Position numbers and translations under genes: made by a program
The notes under the pieces: generated by a model
What the model saw: the letters and a program-made list of their open reading frames with translations, nothing else
The model's database searches: none
What the model was told of the DNA's origin: nothing
DNA from: Ptiloglossa arizonensis
Taxonomy: Eukaryota > Arthropoda > Insecta > Hymenoptera > Colletidae
Length of the DNA: 64,000 bases
Direction of reading: 5' to 3'
Assembly: GCF_051014685.1 (NCBI RefSeq)
Contig: NC_135049.1
Location: 30,893,531 to 30,957,530 of the forward strand
In this document: positions 49,323 to 60,404 of the stretch, in pieces
Layout of the letters: each line of letters begins with the position of its first letter
Numbering within the stretch: position 1 is the stretch's first letter

Positions 49323-52033
49323 GGAGAAAAAATATTCATTTTACGCGTTCGATCGTTCTCGAGTCCAATTAGCGTTACGCAACGACCAACGTATCGCCTC
49401 GAGACTCGAGGTACGTTTTCACGCGATGAAAGTCACGATTTTGGTCCCCGTGACCGATCCAACGAATCCAATCTAACAAATCGCGACCATACGACGATAG
49501 TGTCTTCGATACTGTTGTAACTTTCATCAGTGTTGCTAGGACGATTTGAAAATTTCGATCATACGTCAGCAAAGTTTATCCTTTCGCGAACCTAAATTAT
49601 TCTTCGTCAAATGGAGAAGTGTCCTAGTAAATTCGGATAGAAAAACTACCGTGGACAAAGTTACGATTTTCTGTCCCGGTTCCAGTGACTCGCTTCGGAA
49701 GCTTTCCGATCGCCGAGTTGCGTAACCAACATTTCTGCTGCGATGCGTAGTCCCGTAACAAGATCCTGCGCTGCGATACGCGCGTACAGCGGAAAGACTG
49801 ACGATCCATTATTTCCATAGGATACGACACCTACGAAGCGAGCAGGTCGCACGAACGTAAACGAAAAATTGAAACTTTGCAAAGCATTCGTTTTTCGACT
49901 CGTTGCTGGGACTTGTCCGCTCCGTTGGACGAGTACCATCTACCCTAGAAATTAAGTATTTTTTTTTTTTTTTTTCTTTCATTTTCACGTTGTACATTAC
50001 CGTTCGACCGAGTCGTATCGTCTAGAATCGTCGAGTTAGATATTTTTTTTTTCTCTTTTCATCTTGTACATTACCGTTCGACCGAGCCGTATCGTCGAGG
50101 ATCGTCGAGAGGCACGGGAGCTCGCACGATCGAGAGAAACATACTCGAAAGTCTCGAGGTTCTCGCGGAAACACGAGCCGATGAAAAAATAAATCTCGAC
50201 CGAGTCGAACACGGTCGCGTTCTCGGTCGTTCCAACTCGCGTACACGGTCGCGTTCCATCTGGAAACTAGGATTTATTCCGTAGCCGGACCGTTCGAGCC
50301 GGAAATAGAACTGGCGAACACGGTACGAGCGATTTAAGAAGCGAGTAAATTTCCTACCGCGAATTATTCCGCTCGCGCGACCGTCGACTCGGGCAAGAAG
50401 TTAACATCGGGAAACTGGATTCACCGGCGGCGAGCATAATCGAGTTGAATTTTTCAGCGGGGTTGTTGCCACCGGTTCCTGAAAGACGACGGAACTGATC
50501 GAATTAAAAACGCTCATGAATTTTAATACTTCCTCACCGAACGAAATGAGTTTTCGCTGCGTTTCTCCGTTCGATTCGGCAGCCCGCTCGCCCAAACCTT
50601 GCGTTACTCGCGCGGCTGTATTCGCCGGTCCGTTTCTCGGACCGCGAGGATTAAGAATTCCACCGCGAAACACGGTTTACACAGCTTCTGGCAATCACCG
50701 GAGTACTCGTCGCGGAGGTTTACTACGGTACTCGTCGATGATATTTCCAAGCTGCGTATCGGTAATGCGTGCTAATGGACCTCGTATCGATCGGACTGGT
50801 TCTCGTCGAGCGAGATATCGCCTTATACGCCGGTAAACGTTGCTAAATCTCGAGAGTGGCCGCGAGACTGGATTTAAGAAATTTTTCGATCCACGAATAG
50901 AGCAGCGTCGTTGAAGAAGAAAAACGAAACGAGTCGCGTTACGACGCGTGAGAAATTCTCTCGTCGATCGACCAACAGGAACATACGATAAAACGATCGT
51001 CAACGATCGCCGCTATCGACCCAACGTTACCGAACATCGAATCGTCGCGGATGGGGCGACGGGTCAACGGCGTACCGCTTCCGAATAAATAAATCTAACC
51101 ACGGAATTGGATAAACGGGGAGCAAGTTTGCTCGTAAAAGATGAAACTCGCCGATAAGCGGAGGGAAGGAAAACTTTCCGCGTGTTTCCCTTGGAAGACG
51201 GCTGCCCGCCGCGGGAGCAAAAAGAACCGAGTCGAACTACGGATTGTGGGTCACTCGGCGGTGTTCCGTCCCACTTTCTCCTCGGCTCGTGTTTCGTGGT
51301 CGGTCCAGGCCCGTCCCGAGACGATCGTTCACCGGAAGCTGTAAAACTTCTTTCCGCGTCCGTGGGATCGTATCGCGGTTACGGGACACGAGCGCGACCA
51401 CGGGGACGCGAATGGAAAATTCGCCTCGAAATTTATCCGATGCTCTCCCGTGAACAGCTCGAGATTACAAAGGAGAAAGAAATACGTCCCTCGGTTTCCC
51501 GGCGCAACGTAATTGCCCTACCCGCGAAACGGAGCAAAGGTAAATCCGTTCGCGCGGAGGGCACGGGACGTGGAAAAAAAAAAAAGAAAAAAAAATAGAA
51601 CGCTACGAACCGAGAACGGGGGAAAACGGGCGAGATGCAAACGAGAATCGGTGACCCCCGTGCGAGACACGCGCGTTCCCAGCTGCGACCCGTAATCGAT
51701 TCTCGCGATCGGGAACCAGCACCGCGAGGGACCGCCCCGATTATACGAATAATTAGCCCCGAGTTCGGAGGGAACGAGAGCGGCGTACAAAGCGACGAAT
51801 TCGAATTCCATCGGTGCGTTCGGTCGCGTAGCTTCCACGCGGCGCGTACAACATCGACGACGACCACCACCCCAGCCTCGATTGTTCTCGGAGAAAAATT
51901 ACCGAGATCGCCGAACACTGCCCACCGATATCGCCACGGGGACTGTTCGACGCGATCGTTCCGCGCGAAATCGACCGCGATTAATACCACGGGACCGAAG
52001 AACCACGTTGGGAACGTTTCGTCTTTCCTATTT

Positions 52034-52860
52034 TAAAAGGAACTATTTTTACGCCGGGAGAATTAGAATCGACCGAGAGGACGATGTTGGAATATGATCG
52101 TCTTTGGAACTCGCGATGAGAACAATTTTTACGCCGGGAAGGTTACAATTGGGGAATGGTGGAATTGTTGAACACGAGAGAACAGTAAGTAGAAGGTTTA
52201 TTTAAATAGTAGGAGATAGTAGAGTCACGAGGCGGGGCATGGCGATGAACGAGTAGAGTTTAACGGTCACGTCGGGACACCGACCGAAAAATATCCAAGT
52301 CGTTGTATTCCAACAACAACCGACCGAAAGAAGGATGTTGGAAAATGATCGTCTTTGGTACTTTGAACAGAACAATTTTTACGCGGGAAAAATTACAACC
52401 GACCGAAAGAACGATGTTGAAAAATGTCATCTTTGCTACTTCGAAGAGAACAATTTTTACACCGGGAGAATTACAACCGATCGAAAGAAGAATATTGGAA
52501 AATGTCATCTTTGCTACTTCGAAGAGAACAATTTTTACGCCGGGAAAATTACAACCGACCGAGAGGACGATATTGAAAAATGATCGTCTTTGGAATTCGT
52601 GAAGAGAACAATTTTTACACTGGGAAAAAAATTATAACCGATCGAATCGACGATGTTGAAAATTTTCATCTTTGCTACTTCGAAGAGAACAATTTTTACA
52701 CCAGGAAAATTACAACCGACCGAAAGAATGATGTTGGAAAATGTCATCTTTGCTACTTCGAAGAGAACAATTTTTACACCGGGAAAATTATAATTGACCG
52801 AAAGAACGATGTTAGAAAATGATCGTGTTTGGCACTCCGAAGAGAAGAATTTTTGCACGA
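52034..52860 (-). repeat. ~79-bp tandem array (about ten copies) linked to LTR family B
   Basis: AACAATTTTTAC recurs at about 52,121, 52,371, 52,449, 52,527, 52,607, 52,688 and 52,766, spaced 78-81 bp, with further diverged copies at 52,041 and 52,846. Each unit carries a CGACCGAAAG segment and a CATCTTTGCTACTTCGAAGA segment. Single monomers occur next to family-B LTRs at 5.6 and 30.4 kb, so the array probably expanded from sequence beside the LTR. Confidence 0.85.
52142..52315 (-). mobile_element. LTR family B copy in reverse orientation inside a ~79-bp tandem array
   Basis: The reverse complement of family B: GAACACGAGAGAACAGTAAG, then AGAAGGTTTATTTAAATAG, ending near GTATTCCAACAACAACCGAC. 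It interrupts an array of ~79-bp monomers. This is the most complete 5' end of family B, implying that the LTR starts TGTTGGAATACAAC, close to the TGTTGGAACG start of family A. Confidence 0.6.
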
Positions 52861-53377
52861 GTAGATAGACGGTGAAGACTCGTAAGAGACACCTCTGTCG
52901 ACGCGTCGCACAAGTGGAATTCGTAATTAGCGCGCGTCGTCCTCGTGCTTCTATCCGACGATGGTCCGTCTTCGAAATAATAGTACGGGAAATGTAATCT
53001 CGCCCGAGAATTTTCGGACGGTTTCTCGAAGTGGACGAGACGCGTTGAATTACGTTTCCCTTTTCTTCGAACGTATCGCAGTTCCGCAACCGTGCTCGTT
53101 TAAAGTTCGATACGTTGTTTACGAAGCATTCGACGGGTCGTTCGATTTGGATACGCGAGGAGTCGTGAAATTTTTTTTAGCACCGTTTACGAGCATCGTC
53201 CTCTATCGCGTGCCTTAGTCATCGGCGATTTCGCGAGCTCGTACACGTAATATCCGAGAATCGTATCTACCGTTTCGATCGAATCTCTCTGGGAAACGAG
53301 CACTCCCGTGGGAGAGACGCGCTCGACGTATCGGGACTCCCGTGGAAAGAAAAGAACGATAAAACGCGATGACTCAC

Positions 53378-53613
53378 CCAGCGCCTTGCAGCTTCCGCCG
53401 TGCAGGGAATCTCCGGCGAGCTGAATGATGGCCATGAGAAGATCACCGAGCATCAGGCAGGCGACATGATGAGTCTGGCAGCGCCAATGCAGAACGTGAT
53501 GAGAGGCTGGTAGCAGCCAACCGGCTGCCAACGTGGCTGCCAGGAAGACCGCGCTAATGATGAAGCCCACGGGGTACAAGGTGAACCTGATGTCGGCCGC
53601 TTGCATCCGAGGT
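53378..53613 (-). CDS. mthl1: Methuselah-like GPCR (mthl1-like), coding exon 3: TM1 and TM2 (partial gene)
   Basis: This exon completes codon 265 and encodes residues 266-343 plus one base. The acceptor has a long T tract followed by AAATTTCAG|, and the donor is CTGG|GTGAGT, close to consensus. TM1 is about residues 276-300 (starting TLYPVGFIISAVFLAATLAA) and TM2 about 312-332 (around HVACLMLGDLLMAIIQLAG); the loop contains HHVLHWRCQT. The TLYP start of TM1 and the short TM1-TM2 loop fit secretin-like methuselah receptors. The conserved extracellular Cys before TM3 is probably C340 (GGSCKALG). TM3-TM7 and the cytoplasmic tail are not encoded here. I found no convincing continuation on the minus strand below this point, so the gene is partial in the window or separated by a very long intron. 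Confidence 0.87.
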
Positions 53614-55753
53614 CTGAAATTTACCAAAAAAAACGCGAACACCTATCAATTGTATTCCATCGTCAGCTTCGCGCGTCTTAATTCGAGAATTGAATCTTTC
53701 ACGGTGCGGAACGGTCGATCGACTCTTCGAAAGATTCCAGAGAAAAAAAGAAATAAAATAAAATAAAAAGTTTCTTTTCCGAGATTTCTGGCGCGACACA
53801 CATTTATCGCGATTATTTTCATCGCTCGGAGAGAGGAGATTTTCGACCTAGAATCCGATCGATTCGTCCAGCTTGTGGAACCAACGAAAGGGAATGGACT
53901 CTTCCCAGGTAAAATAACGGTGATAGCGTCATCCTGCCGATCGTCCCTCGACACTCTCTCTCTCTGTTTCGCGTTCCACGAAACGGGCGCTCGCGTACAT
54001 CGGTTCCTGAATTTCGACGTAAATCTACAACCTGTTCTGGTCGGACGAGCCTAGCGAGTGAAAGTCCCGGAGAGAAATCGTTTCTCCGACTCCGAGATGG
54101 TTTCAGCTTAGTCACGTCGGCCAACGTCTCGCGGCGAATGAATAAACACGCAGAAGTCCGAAGAGAACGTACACGCGTCGAGCGCGAGCAAGAGATAGAC
54201 AGAGACGAAGAGCGAGAGAGGGAGAGAGAAGGAGAAATAGAAGAAAAAACATTTTCCAAGTAATCAACGTGCGCTGGACATCGCGAACGCCCGAAGCATC
54301 GTCCGCGGACGAGCGGAGAGGATGCGTGGCGCTTTCTACGCGAAGGTATTTGCTTTCTTTCGTCGATCGATCGATCGTAGCTCGCGGCCAGACTTTTCCA
54401 CGAGTTATCGGACCCCCTGTGTAAACGGGCTGTAAACACCTTCGATTCGAGAAACGAAACGAAACGAAACGAAACGAAACGAAACGAAACGACGCCGGTC
54501 GTCGTCCCTCGTAAAAGCCAGCCGCCGGCCACGTGTACACGGTCGCGTTAATTGAGTTTCGAGCGTTGCTTTTGCAAATTGCACGCGAAACCCGTGAGCG
54601 ACCCGCGATACGTTTTCTGTGTAATTTCCGGGACTCTTGCACCGCGGACCCTATTACCGTGTCCCGTCGTCCCCGACCGGACGAAAGAGCGCGCGGCGTC
54701 CCTCCGGCAAACGGAATCCATAATATCGAACGGCAACGTTGAAAGTTGCTCAAGAAATTCTCTTTCGGACCCGTCGTATATCTCGCCCTCCTGTCGCCCG
54801 TAACTAATTCCCTGCGATATTCCCGCTACGTGCGCGACGACGACGTTCCGTACTGTCGCGCGAACCGAATCTATTAAATCGCGTTATTAACCCGATCGTG
54901 GACACGGAGGGACCGACCGACGACGCGCTCGCCTCGTCTCACCTCGTTGAAATTTACAGAGGTCTCGAAGACCAAAAATCTCAAAGGTTGCGGCGAGATC
55001 GAAACGAAAAGAAAAGAGGTCTTTCTCGACCGAGAACGCGCTACGAAAGTCTCCAAGACGCGGTACCGTGAACGTACATTTAACCGTACGAGAAGTGGAC
55101 CTCGCTTGTTATTCGAAACCGGAGCCGGTTCCTCGAGATTTGAATTTTACGATTGAAATCGTCTCTCGATTCCGTATTCCTCGCGGAATACCTGTTACGC
55201 TCGCTGAAACGAAACCCGAGAATACGCAACGAGACCCGGTACCGCGTATACAATGACTAACTGGCTCTGTTTTTTCAACAAATACCGAGGAGGCCCGTGG
55301 TTCGCGCGTCACCGGGCTTTCGTCTATTCGCGAGCAACGCGACGTACCAAGCGAAGAAAAAAGATGTTCCGTTTCGAGCGGACAACGCGAGGAGGATCCC
55401 GTCTCTCGGGGAGGAACGAGTTCACGGATGACGCGGCGGATCGCGCGTACGTGACCTAGAAATTCTTCGCGAGAGGTGGCGAAAGAGTCGATTCTTTTCG
55501 CGAGGTGTCGTTCATCGAACTCGATCGTTTCTCGATGCTACCGTCGAACGTGATATTGAGCCGTACGATGAATCCGGATCGATACTCGAGAAGAAAAAGT
55601 CGATTCGAGACGCAGAGCGGGTCATCGATCGGGCCCGTTCGATAAACAGAAACAAATCGACTGCACTGCTCGATCGAAAAGAAATTACGCGAAATCGTTC
55701 CTCTTCGAGAGGACTTTGCGTCCCGAGCTGCAAGTAACAACGATCGAACGAAC
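53614..55753 (-). other. mthl1: Intron 2 of the methuselah-like gene
   Basis: This is a GT...AG intron of about 2.1 kb with donor GTTCGT (weak) and an acceptor preceded by a T-rich tract. It contains the GAAAC pentanucleotide array at 54,451-54,492 and purine/pyrimidine simple tracts near 54,180-54,250. I see no other feature in it. Confidence 0.7.
54451..54492. repeat. GAAAC pentanucleotide microsatellite, eight units
   Basis: Eight perfect GAAAC units in intron 2 of the receptor gene. Confidence 0.97.
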
Positions 55754-56026
55754 CTTTGAGACGCGTGCTCCGAGCACGCGAACACCTTGGACACTTGGTT
55801 GAGTTCCTTGATCCTCTCCACGCAAAACTGGCCGGTGGGTAATGTGACCCCGTCGATTTCCAAACCACCGTCCGGCAGCAACACGGCATCCTTCGAATCG
55901 CCCAAAATCGTAAAGTTGTCCGAGCGGGGACAAGTCGGGAAACCAGCCATGATCTCCACGGCCGAAGATGCGTTCGGTAGCAACGGTGCAGCGTCTGCAG
56001 CCTCCTTCAGCTCCGCGCAGGCGTGT
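55754..56026 (-). CDS. mthl1: Methuselah-like GPCR (mthl1-like), coding exon 2: second half of ectodomain
   Basis: This exon completes codon 174 and encodes residues 175-264 plus two bases of codon 265. The acceptor is TTTCACAG| and the donor CAAAG|GTTCGT, which is weak after the GT, but phases at both ends match the neighbours exactly (2-nt carry in and out), which is the main support. Cysteines lie at 177, 206, 242 and 258, and sequons at N192 (NAS) and N211 (NFT) suggest glycosylation. The closing segment FCVERIKELNQVSKVFAC resembles the terminal cysteine box of methuselah-family ectodomains just before TM1. Intron 1 upstream spans 59,501-56,027 and intron 2 downstream spans 55,753-53,614. 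Composition differs clearly from the flanking CpG-rich DNA, having GAG/CTG/AAG-rich codons typical of a constrained exon. Confidence 0.85.
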
Positions 56027-57898
56027 CTGTGAAACATTTCCAACTTTCGTACATCCGTTCCGCTTTCGGAAAGCTCGATTCTCGCTCAAGATACGCAGCA
56101 ACGAGACACGAAAACTCGAGCTACCGTCTCGTTACGATTTTTCTTACGGTAATTTTTCATTGCAACTTTCGCCGAATCGTGTCGACGAGTTCACCGGGAA
56201 ATCTCGCACGAGACCTCGATTCTCTAGAATTCTCTCGCGCGAAATTTCTAATTATACACGGAATCGTGTCGTTCGTCGATTACACTTTACATTCACTCGT
56301 TAAAGGATACCGCCCCTAGAGATTCCAGGACTCGTTATTCCCGTTTTAATTAAAGAGTTTCCACACGGTGGTCGGTATAACGTACAACGCAAAGAAAACG
56401 TTGGTTTTTTTGTACGATTGCACCGATTTCTTTTTCATAAAACGCGAAAGTAACGGTGTATAGTCTGGCTGGCGCTAAGGATGGTACCGAACCGATACAA
56501 TTTTTCGTGGATTCGTACCCGACGATCGTCCACACCGTTACTTTCGTTACTATCGGAGAGGATAATTGTGAAGTGCGCAGTGTCGTTCAATTTGTACGCC
56601 GTCGGACGACGCGTACGAGCGTCGTTGAAACTCGAGGAACGACCGTAGGATAAAACGTGGCGTCTATGGCCCCTATTAGGCATTATGTCCAGAGTGGGCC
56701 GAGACGAGTCACGAGGAACGATTAAAAGTGTCGAGTCACGCGCGATTCGTACTCGGTGGAACCGCGATGCTTGGAATTTCAGCGCGAGAGGGACACCATC
56801 GTCCCCACTGTTTTCGACGTAGAACGCTCTCTCGGAACCATAGAGTAAAGTATAGTCGCACGAATGGAAGGCAGTGGTACCACGCGTCACGAGAGAGAGA
56901 GAAAACAAAAAAAAAAGAAAAAAACAAAACGGTCGTATCGCAGGAATTTATCTAGGAAACGCGCGCTGGCTGCACAGAATGCCAACAAAGTCCACGGAAC
57001 GCTCGAGCCCGAGCGATTGGAAACGCGATTAAAACGGAACCCAACGTTTTCTGTTTACCCGAACGTCACGCTCCCATCGCAAACAAAACGGGCTCGAGTC
57101 GGCGCTCGCCACCAACGCGACCATTCGATCATTTATTTTTTTGACCCGGGTGTCAAACGACAAGCCAGCTTTCAATGAAAATACACTGCACCAGATGAAA
57201 GCAATAAATTCCGCGAAATCGTTCCAACCACTGTAACGTTCCAGGCTAATCGGCGTTCCCATAAACTCGGAAACTGTTGTGCGGATACCAATTATTCGGA
57301 CTTTCCACTTTTACGCGGACGTTGTCCGACATCTACGACGGGAGGTTCTCGTTATTGTTTTTTTTTATTCTTTTCTTTTTCTTTTTTCATTTTTCGTAAC
57401 TTTTACCTCGCCGGACGCGGTGTGCAGTTTTCGCCCAGACTAAATATTTAATCTACGATTTCGTTCTGTCCTTTCTAATTCGGTCTCGAGTAAAAGGTTC
57501 CTTTCTATTTTCATCCTGCACACCGGACGTCGCGTGTCTTTCCTTTTTATTTTGGATCGGTGATCTGTTCTTTGTCGTTCGTTAGGAGAACGCGAACGAT
57601 ACGGTATCGAAACGTTTCGAATGTACGCGAATTTCAATCTCGGGACCGTAACGTTCGATTCACAACGCGCAAGTGTTTATTATTGAATTCCGGGAACCGG
57701 AGTTACCGAACACCATTGTGTGGATTCTTTCTTTCTTTCTTTTTTTCTTTTTTTTATTGTTCCCTGGGTCGTTGAGTCGAGGTTTTTTGTGAACGACGAG
57801 ACTCGTAGCGTCACGGGCTCGGACCCGAGCCACAGTTTCCATTGCACGTTGCGGCAATAGGTCCCACGAGTAGCGATAACGTGAAAAATTGTCTTCAG

Positions 57899-58063
57899 GA
57901 TCGCCACGGTGCACTCTCGAGGTCACACAGACGTTGTTCCGTACGAATCCGATTATTACCACGAACGTTTCCAACGCACACGAAACAAAAATATTTTCTG
58001 TCCGTTATCAACGGACATATTTTACTTCGATCGCAACCAAGAGGTTAATTCGAGAGATTAATC
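57899..58063 (+). CDS. Candidate open frame/exon, unrecognised, within mthl intron 1
   Basis: After a possible acceptor (ATTGTCTTCAG|) the frame reads IATVHSRGHTDVVPYESDYY and continues through ...NIFCPLSTDIFYFDRNQE to a TAA at about 58,061. It is rich in Asp, Tyr and Phe and poor in Arg and Ser runs, which is unusual for chance ORFs here. The antisense frame is also open, so the strand is not certain. Its phase does not fit the candidate exon at 58,257. Function unknown. Confidence 0.18.
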
Positions 58064-58068
58064 TCTCG
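58051..58068. repeat. Perfect 18-bp palindrome
   Basis: CGAGAGATTAATCTCTCG, inside intron 1 of the receptor gene. Confidence 0.95.
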
Positions 58069-58256
58069 ATTTAAATATCTCTGTTTATTCAAGTGGCGTC
58101 GAAACGTCGCTTTTGGGAAATGTTTTCGAGATTTGGGAAACTAAACTTTCTAGATAACCGAGTACAAATATCGACCACAATTCACAGTTAAAATAAGGTT
58201 AGCTTTCCGTAATAAAAATATTCGAAAATAACGTACACGAGATATTATTCCGTTAG

Positions 58257-58340
58257 GCGCGCGACGTTGTTACTCGAACGCGATTTTGATACGCTGGTCG
58301 CGAGCTCTGTCACCTTCCTCGACTTTTACGATATTCGGGC
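58257..58340 (+). CDS. Candidate internal coding exon paired with 58,586-58,785
   Basis: A possible acceptor (ATTATTCCGTTAG|) opens a frame reading RATLLLERDFDTLVASSVTF then LDFYDIRAG, ending at donor CGGGCAG|GTGTGC in phase 1. Joining it to the exon at 58,586 keeps the frame open to the TAA there, across a 245-nt intron. Phase agreement by chance is one in three, so this is weak support. No upstream exon with the required two-base carry was identified, and no start codon is visible. Confidence 0.25.
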
Positions 58341-58585
58341 AGGTGTGCGAAACACGACCTTTCGATTTCGATCGTCTCGCCTGTTTTCGCGCGTACCGCC
58401 TCTGAACGTTACGAAACCGCGTCGCGTCTACGGTTCCTTGACTTTCGATCGTTCGCGTATGTAAACAGACTTACGTGCATTCGAGTAGGGTCCTGACGAT
58501 CGAAAACAGGTGTATCGCTACCGATCGGATAAACTCGCGTCCCGACGGATCCGAACGATCGACTCTATTATTAACGTAACCTTTT

Positions 58586-58785
58586 CAGGCTGGACGAGCA
58601 TCTCGGATACGGGCAATGTCAGACCTCTTGGTCCTATCTTGACAGCCACAAACGAGCCTAACGCGCTAAACGAGTTTCGACTATTACCTACGGATTGTAG
58701 GGAGAAAAGGCATATATTAGATCCGTCGAGCCTGTATACAGACCCGGATCTTTCGTCTCAGGGCGACCGTTCCAACGATTAAGCT
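58586..58785 (+). CDS. Candidate terminal coding exon, unrecognised protein, antisense within mthl intron 1
   Basis: A good acceptor (branch-like TTAAC, then CCTTTTCAG|) precedes an open frame of about 65 codons ending in TAA. The peptide is well balanced, e.g. WTSISDTGNVRPLGPILTAT and LDPSSLYTDPDLSSQGD, unlike the Arg/Ser/Thr-rich chance ORFs of this DNA. It needs one base carried from the previous exon. The upstream candidate at 58,257-58,340 ends GCAG|GTGTGC with exactly that one-base carry. I do not recognise the family. No AATAAA is evident just downstream. It could be a small nested gene on the opposite strand, a decayed fragment, or chance. Confidence 0.33.
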
Positions 58786-59501
58786 ATTATTCGAGCTGTG
58801 GATTCTTTATTGTGCGTAAACAGTAAAAATATAGTTACTATAACATCGGAACGTTTATTGTTATCTGGTACCTGACTCATACCCGATCGTTTACATTACG
58901 CTATCGTGTGCCGGCGCGATTTCGAATCGTGCTTACGTGCCTAACAATACGCTCGAACCGCTGATACGTAACTCTAGGAAAGGTGTCCGAGATCGTTTCG
59001 TCGAGCGTACTCTTGTACACTCGTCGGGGCAACGAGTGCCACATACCGTAGATATTAGTCCCTGGAACACCTCGTGGGGCAAGTTCTCGATTAGCGAGAT
59101 TCGTTACCGAGCTTTGCGCGTAGAACCGTGCGAACACGTTGCGGAGAGATCGAGCTTTCTCCTTCACGGTTGATATTCTTCCGAAATTGAACGAAAGTGA
59201 GACGGATCTGTATCGTTTACAGGGAAAAAAAAACTCGATACAAGGTACACGAAAACATACACGTGAAAAAAGAAATGTACAAGGATAGAAGTCGGGGCGT
59301 ACGACCGCGTATCTACGAATCCGTGGTAACTCGAGATCCCCGTAACCCGAGTAGACCAACCGTACCTTTAATATTGCTCCGAAACGAGTCGGACTCGTTG
59401 ATCCGCTCGTCGCTAAAAAATACGTCGCGGCGAGGGACGCGAGCGGGAGGCTCGTACGAAGTTTCGGTGTAAAAAAAAAAACAACAAAAAATACCACTTA
59501 C

Positions 59502-60022
59502 ATTTCCTCGTGGAAAGCAGCGTCCTCTCCGCAGCACCTTCGAACCCGAGGTCTCATGGTCGCGGCCGCGTGATTTCCCTCCATTCTTTTCTGCACGCAA
59601 ACGAGGAGAGCCTTCGAGTCCGCGCAGTACTGATCCGGTTCGAATTTATCGTCACCGTGTGTATCGAGGATCGCTTGTCCATCGTCGAGCAAGACGAACG
59701 GATTGGTGCTTCTGTAAGGGACGAATGTCAACACCGAGTTCTCGGCGCACTCCGGTTTCCTGGCCTGTACCACGTTCCACTCGGGTGGCGGATTCGGCAG
59801 GATTGTCCGTAGGGACGGCGAATAGATGATGGGTTTCCAATCGTTCGTAGTGGTTTCGCAACGGGTCGAGGCGTCCGGATCGCCGTCGGACACTTTCACC
59901 AGCTCCTCTTTGTGGCGACAACACTTGAGGATACGGAGTCTCGATCGCGCGGGATCGCTCGGCTCGGCGTGAACGAGCACCGCGAGCGTGGCGATCGTCG
60001 TTGCCAAACGAAACGCCTTCAT
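59502..60022 (-). CDS. mthl1: Methuselah-like GPCR (mthl1-like), coding exon 1: signal peptide and N-terminal ectodomain
   Basis: This exon encodes residues 1-173 plus two bases of codon 174. The start at 60,022 is chosen because the protein then opens with a classical signal peptide (about residues 1-19, MKAFRLATTIATLAVLVHA); the in-frame Met 27 codons upstream would bury it. The mature part is extracellular, with cysteines at 34, 35, 55, 92, 133, 142, 163 and 164, including two Cys-Cys pairs, which fits the disulfide-rich methuselah ectodomain. The exon ends GAGGAAAT|GTAAGT, a strong donor at 59,501-59,496; the frame meets TAA immediately inside the intron, so splicing is required. The two carried bases join exon 2 in phase to give an Ile codon. 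Family membership rests on the Cys pattern plus TM1-TM2 in exon 3. The subtype mthl1 (mist, the Fog receptor in Drosophila) is an inference from the TM1-TM2 wording, and other mthl paralogues are possible. Confidence 0.85.
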
Positions 60023-60404
60023 CGCGAGAGTCGCGCGATTCTCAACGGACAACGCACGGATCGGAACTCGTCGAGGAGAGCACGCGAACCGTTCCGATTT
60101 CACACCGTGAACATTACCCGGGGAGAGTTCGCTCGAGATACGTCGCCGTAGATACTCGAGAGAGTTCGCGGTGCAAAGTTTCGGTATTCACTCGCGAAAA
60201 GTGACGATCGCGTCGCGACTCGCACAGGTTGCGTGGCACGCACGGAACGATTCTGGTCGACGCAGCTTCGAAACGATCGTCGGGACGCGGGAACGATCGA
60301 CGGGTGGTCGTTCGATGGCGAAAAACGTCTCTGTGTTTGTTTGTACGCGCACGGAGCGTCCGGTTTTGGCGCGTCTCGGTCGTTGGTCGGGTTCGAAATC
60401 GGAC

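Larger units (their letters stand above)
48301..52033. other. No supported gene
   Basis: Contains poly-A/poly-T tracts (48,905; 49,959) and the GA run at 49,302. Balanced minus-strand frames at 49,375-49,572 and 49,661-49,939 lack splice or domain support. Confidence 0.55.
56027..59501 (-). other. mthl1: Intron 1 of the methuselah-like gene
   Basis: This is a GT...AG intron of about 3.5 kb with donor GTAAGT and acceptor TTTCACAG. It contains several plus-strand open frames of balanced composition between 57.9 and 59.2 kb (annotated separately as candidates), an A-rich tract at 56,907-56,930, a CTTT/T-rich tract near 57,726-57,757, and a perfect 18-bp palindrome at 58,051-58,068. Confidence 0.75.

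Noticed and set aside
49375..49939. Minus-strand balanced frames suggesting receptor TM exons
   Set aside because: No hydrophobic transmembrane pattern, no phase-1 acceptor fitting the exon 3 donor, and only weak duplication between the two segments.
52303..52822. ORFs with repeated NNFYTGKITTDR-like peptides
   Set aside because: Translations of the ~79-bp array; no start or splice context.
60023..60103. Upstream in-frame start for exon 1 at 60,103
   Set aside because: It would place 27 charged residues before the signal peptide; the Met at 60,022 gives a normal secreted start.
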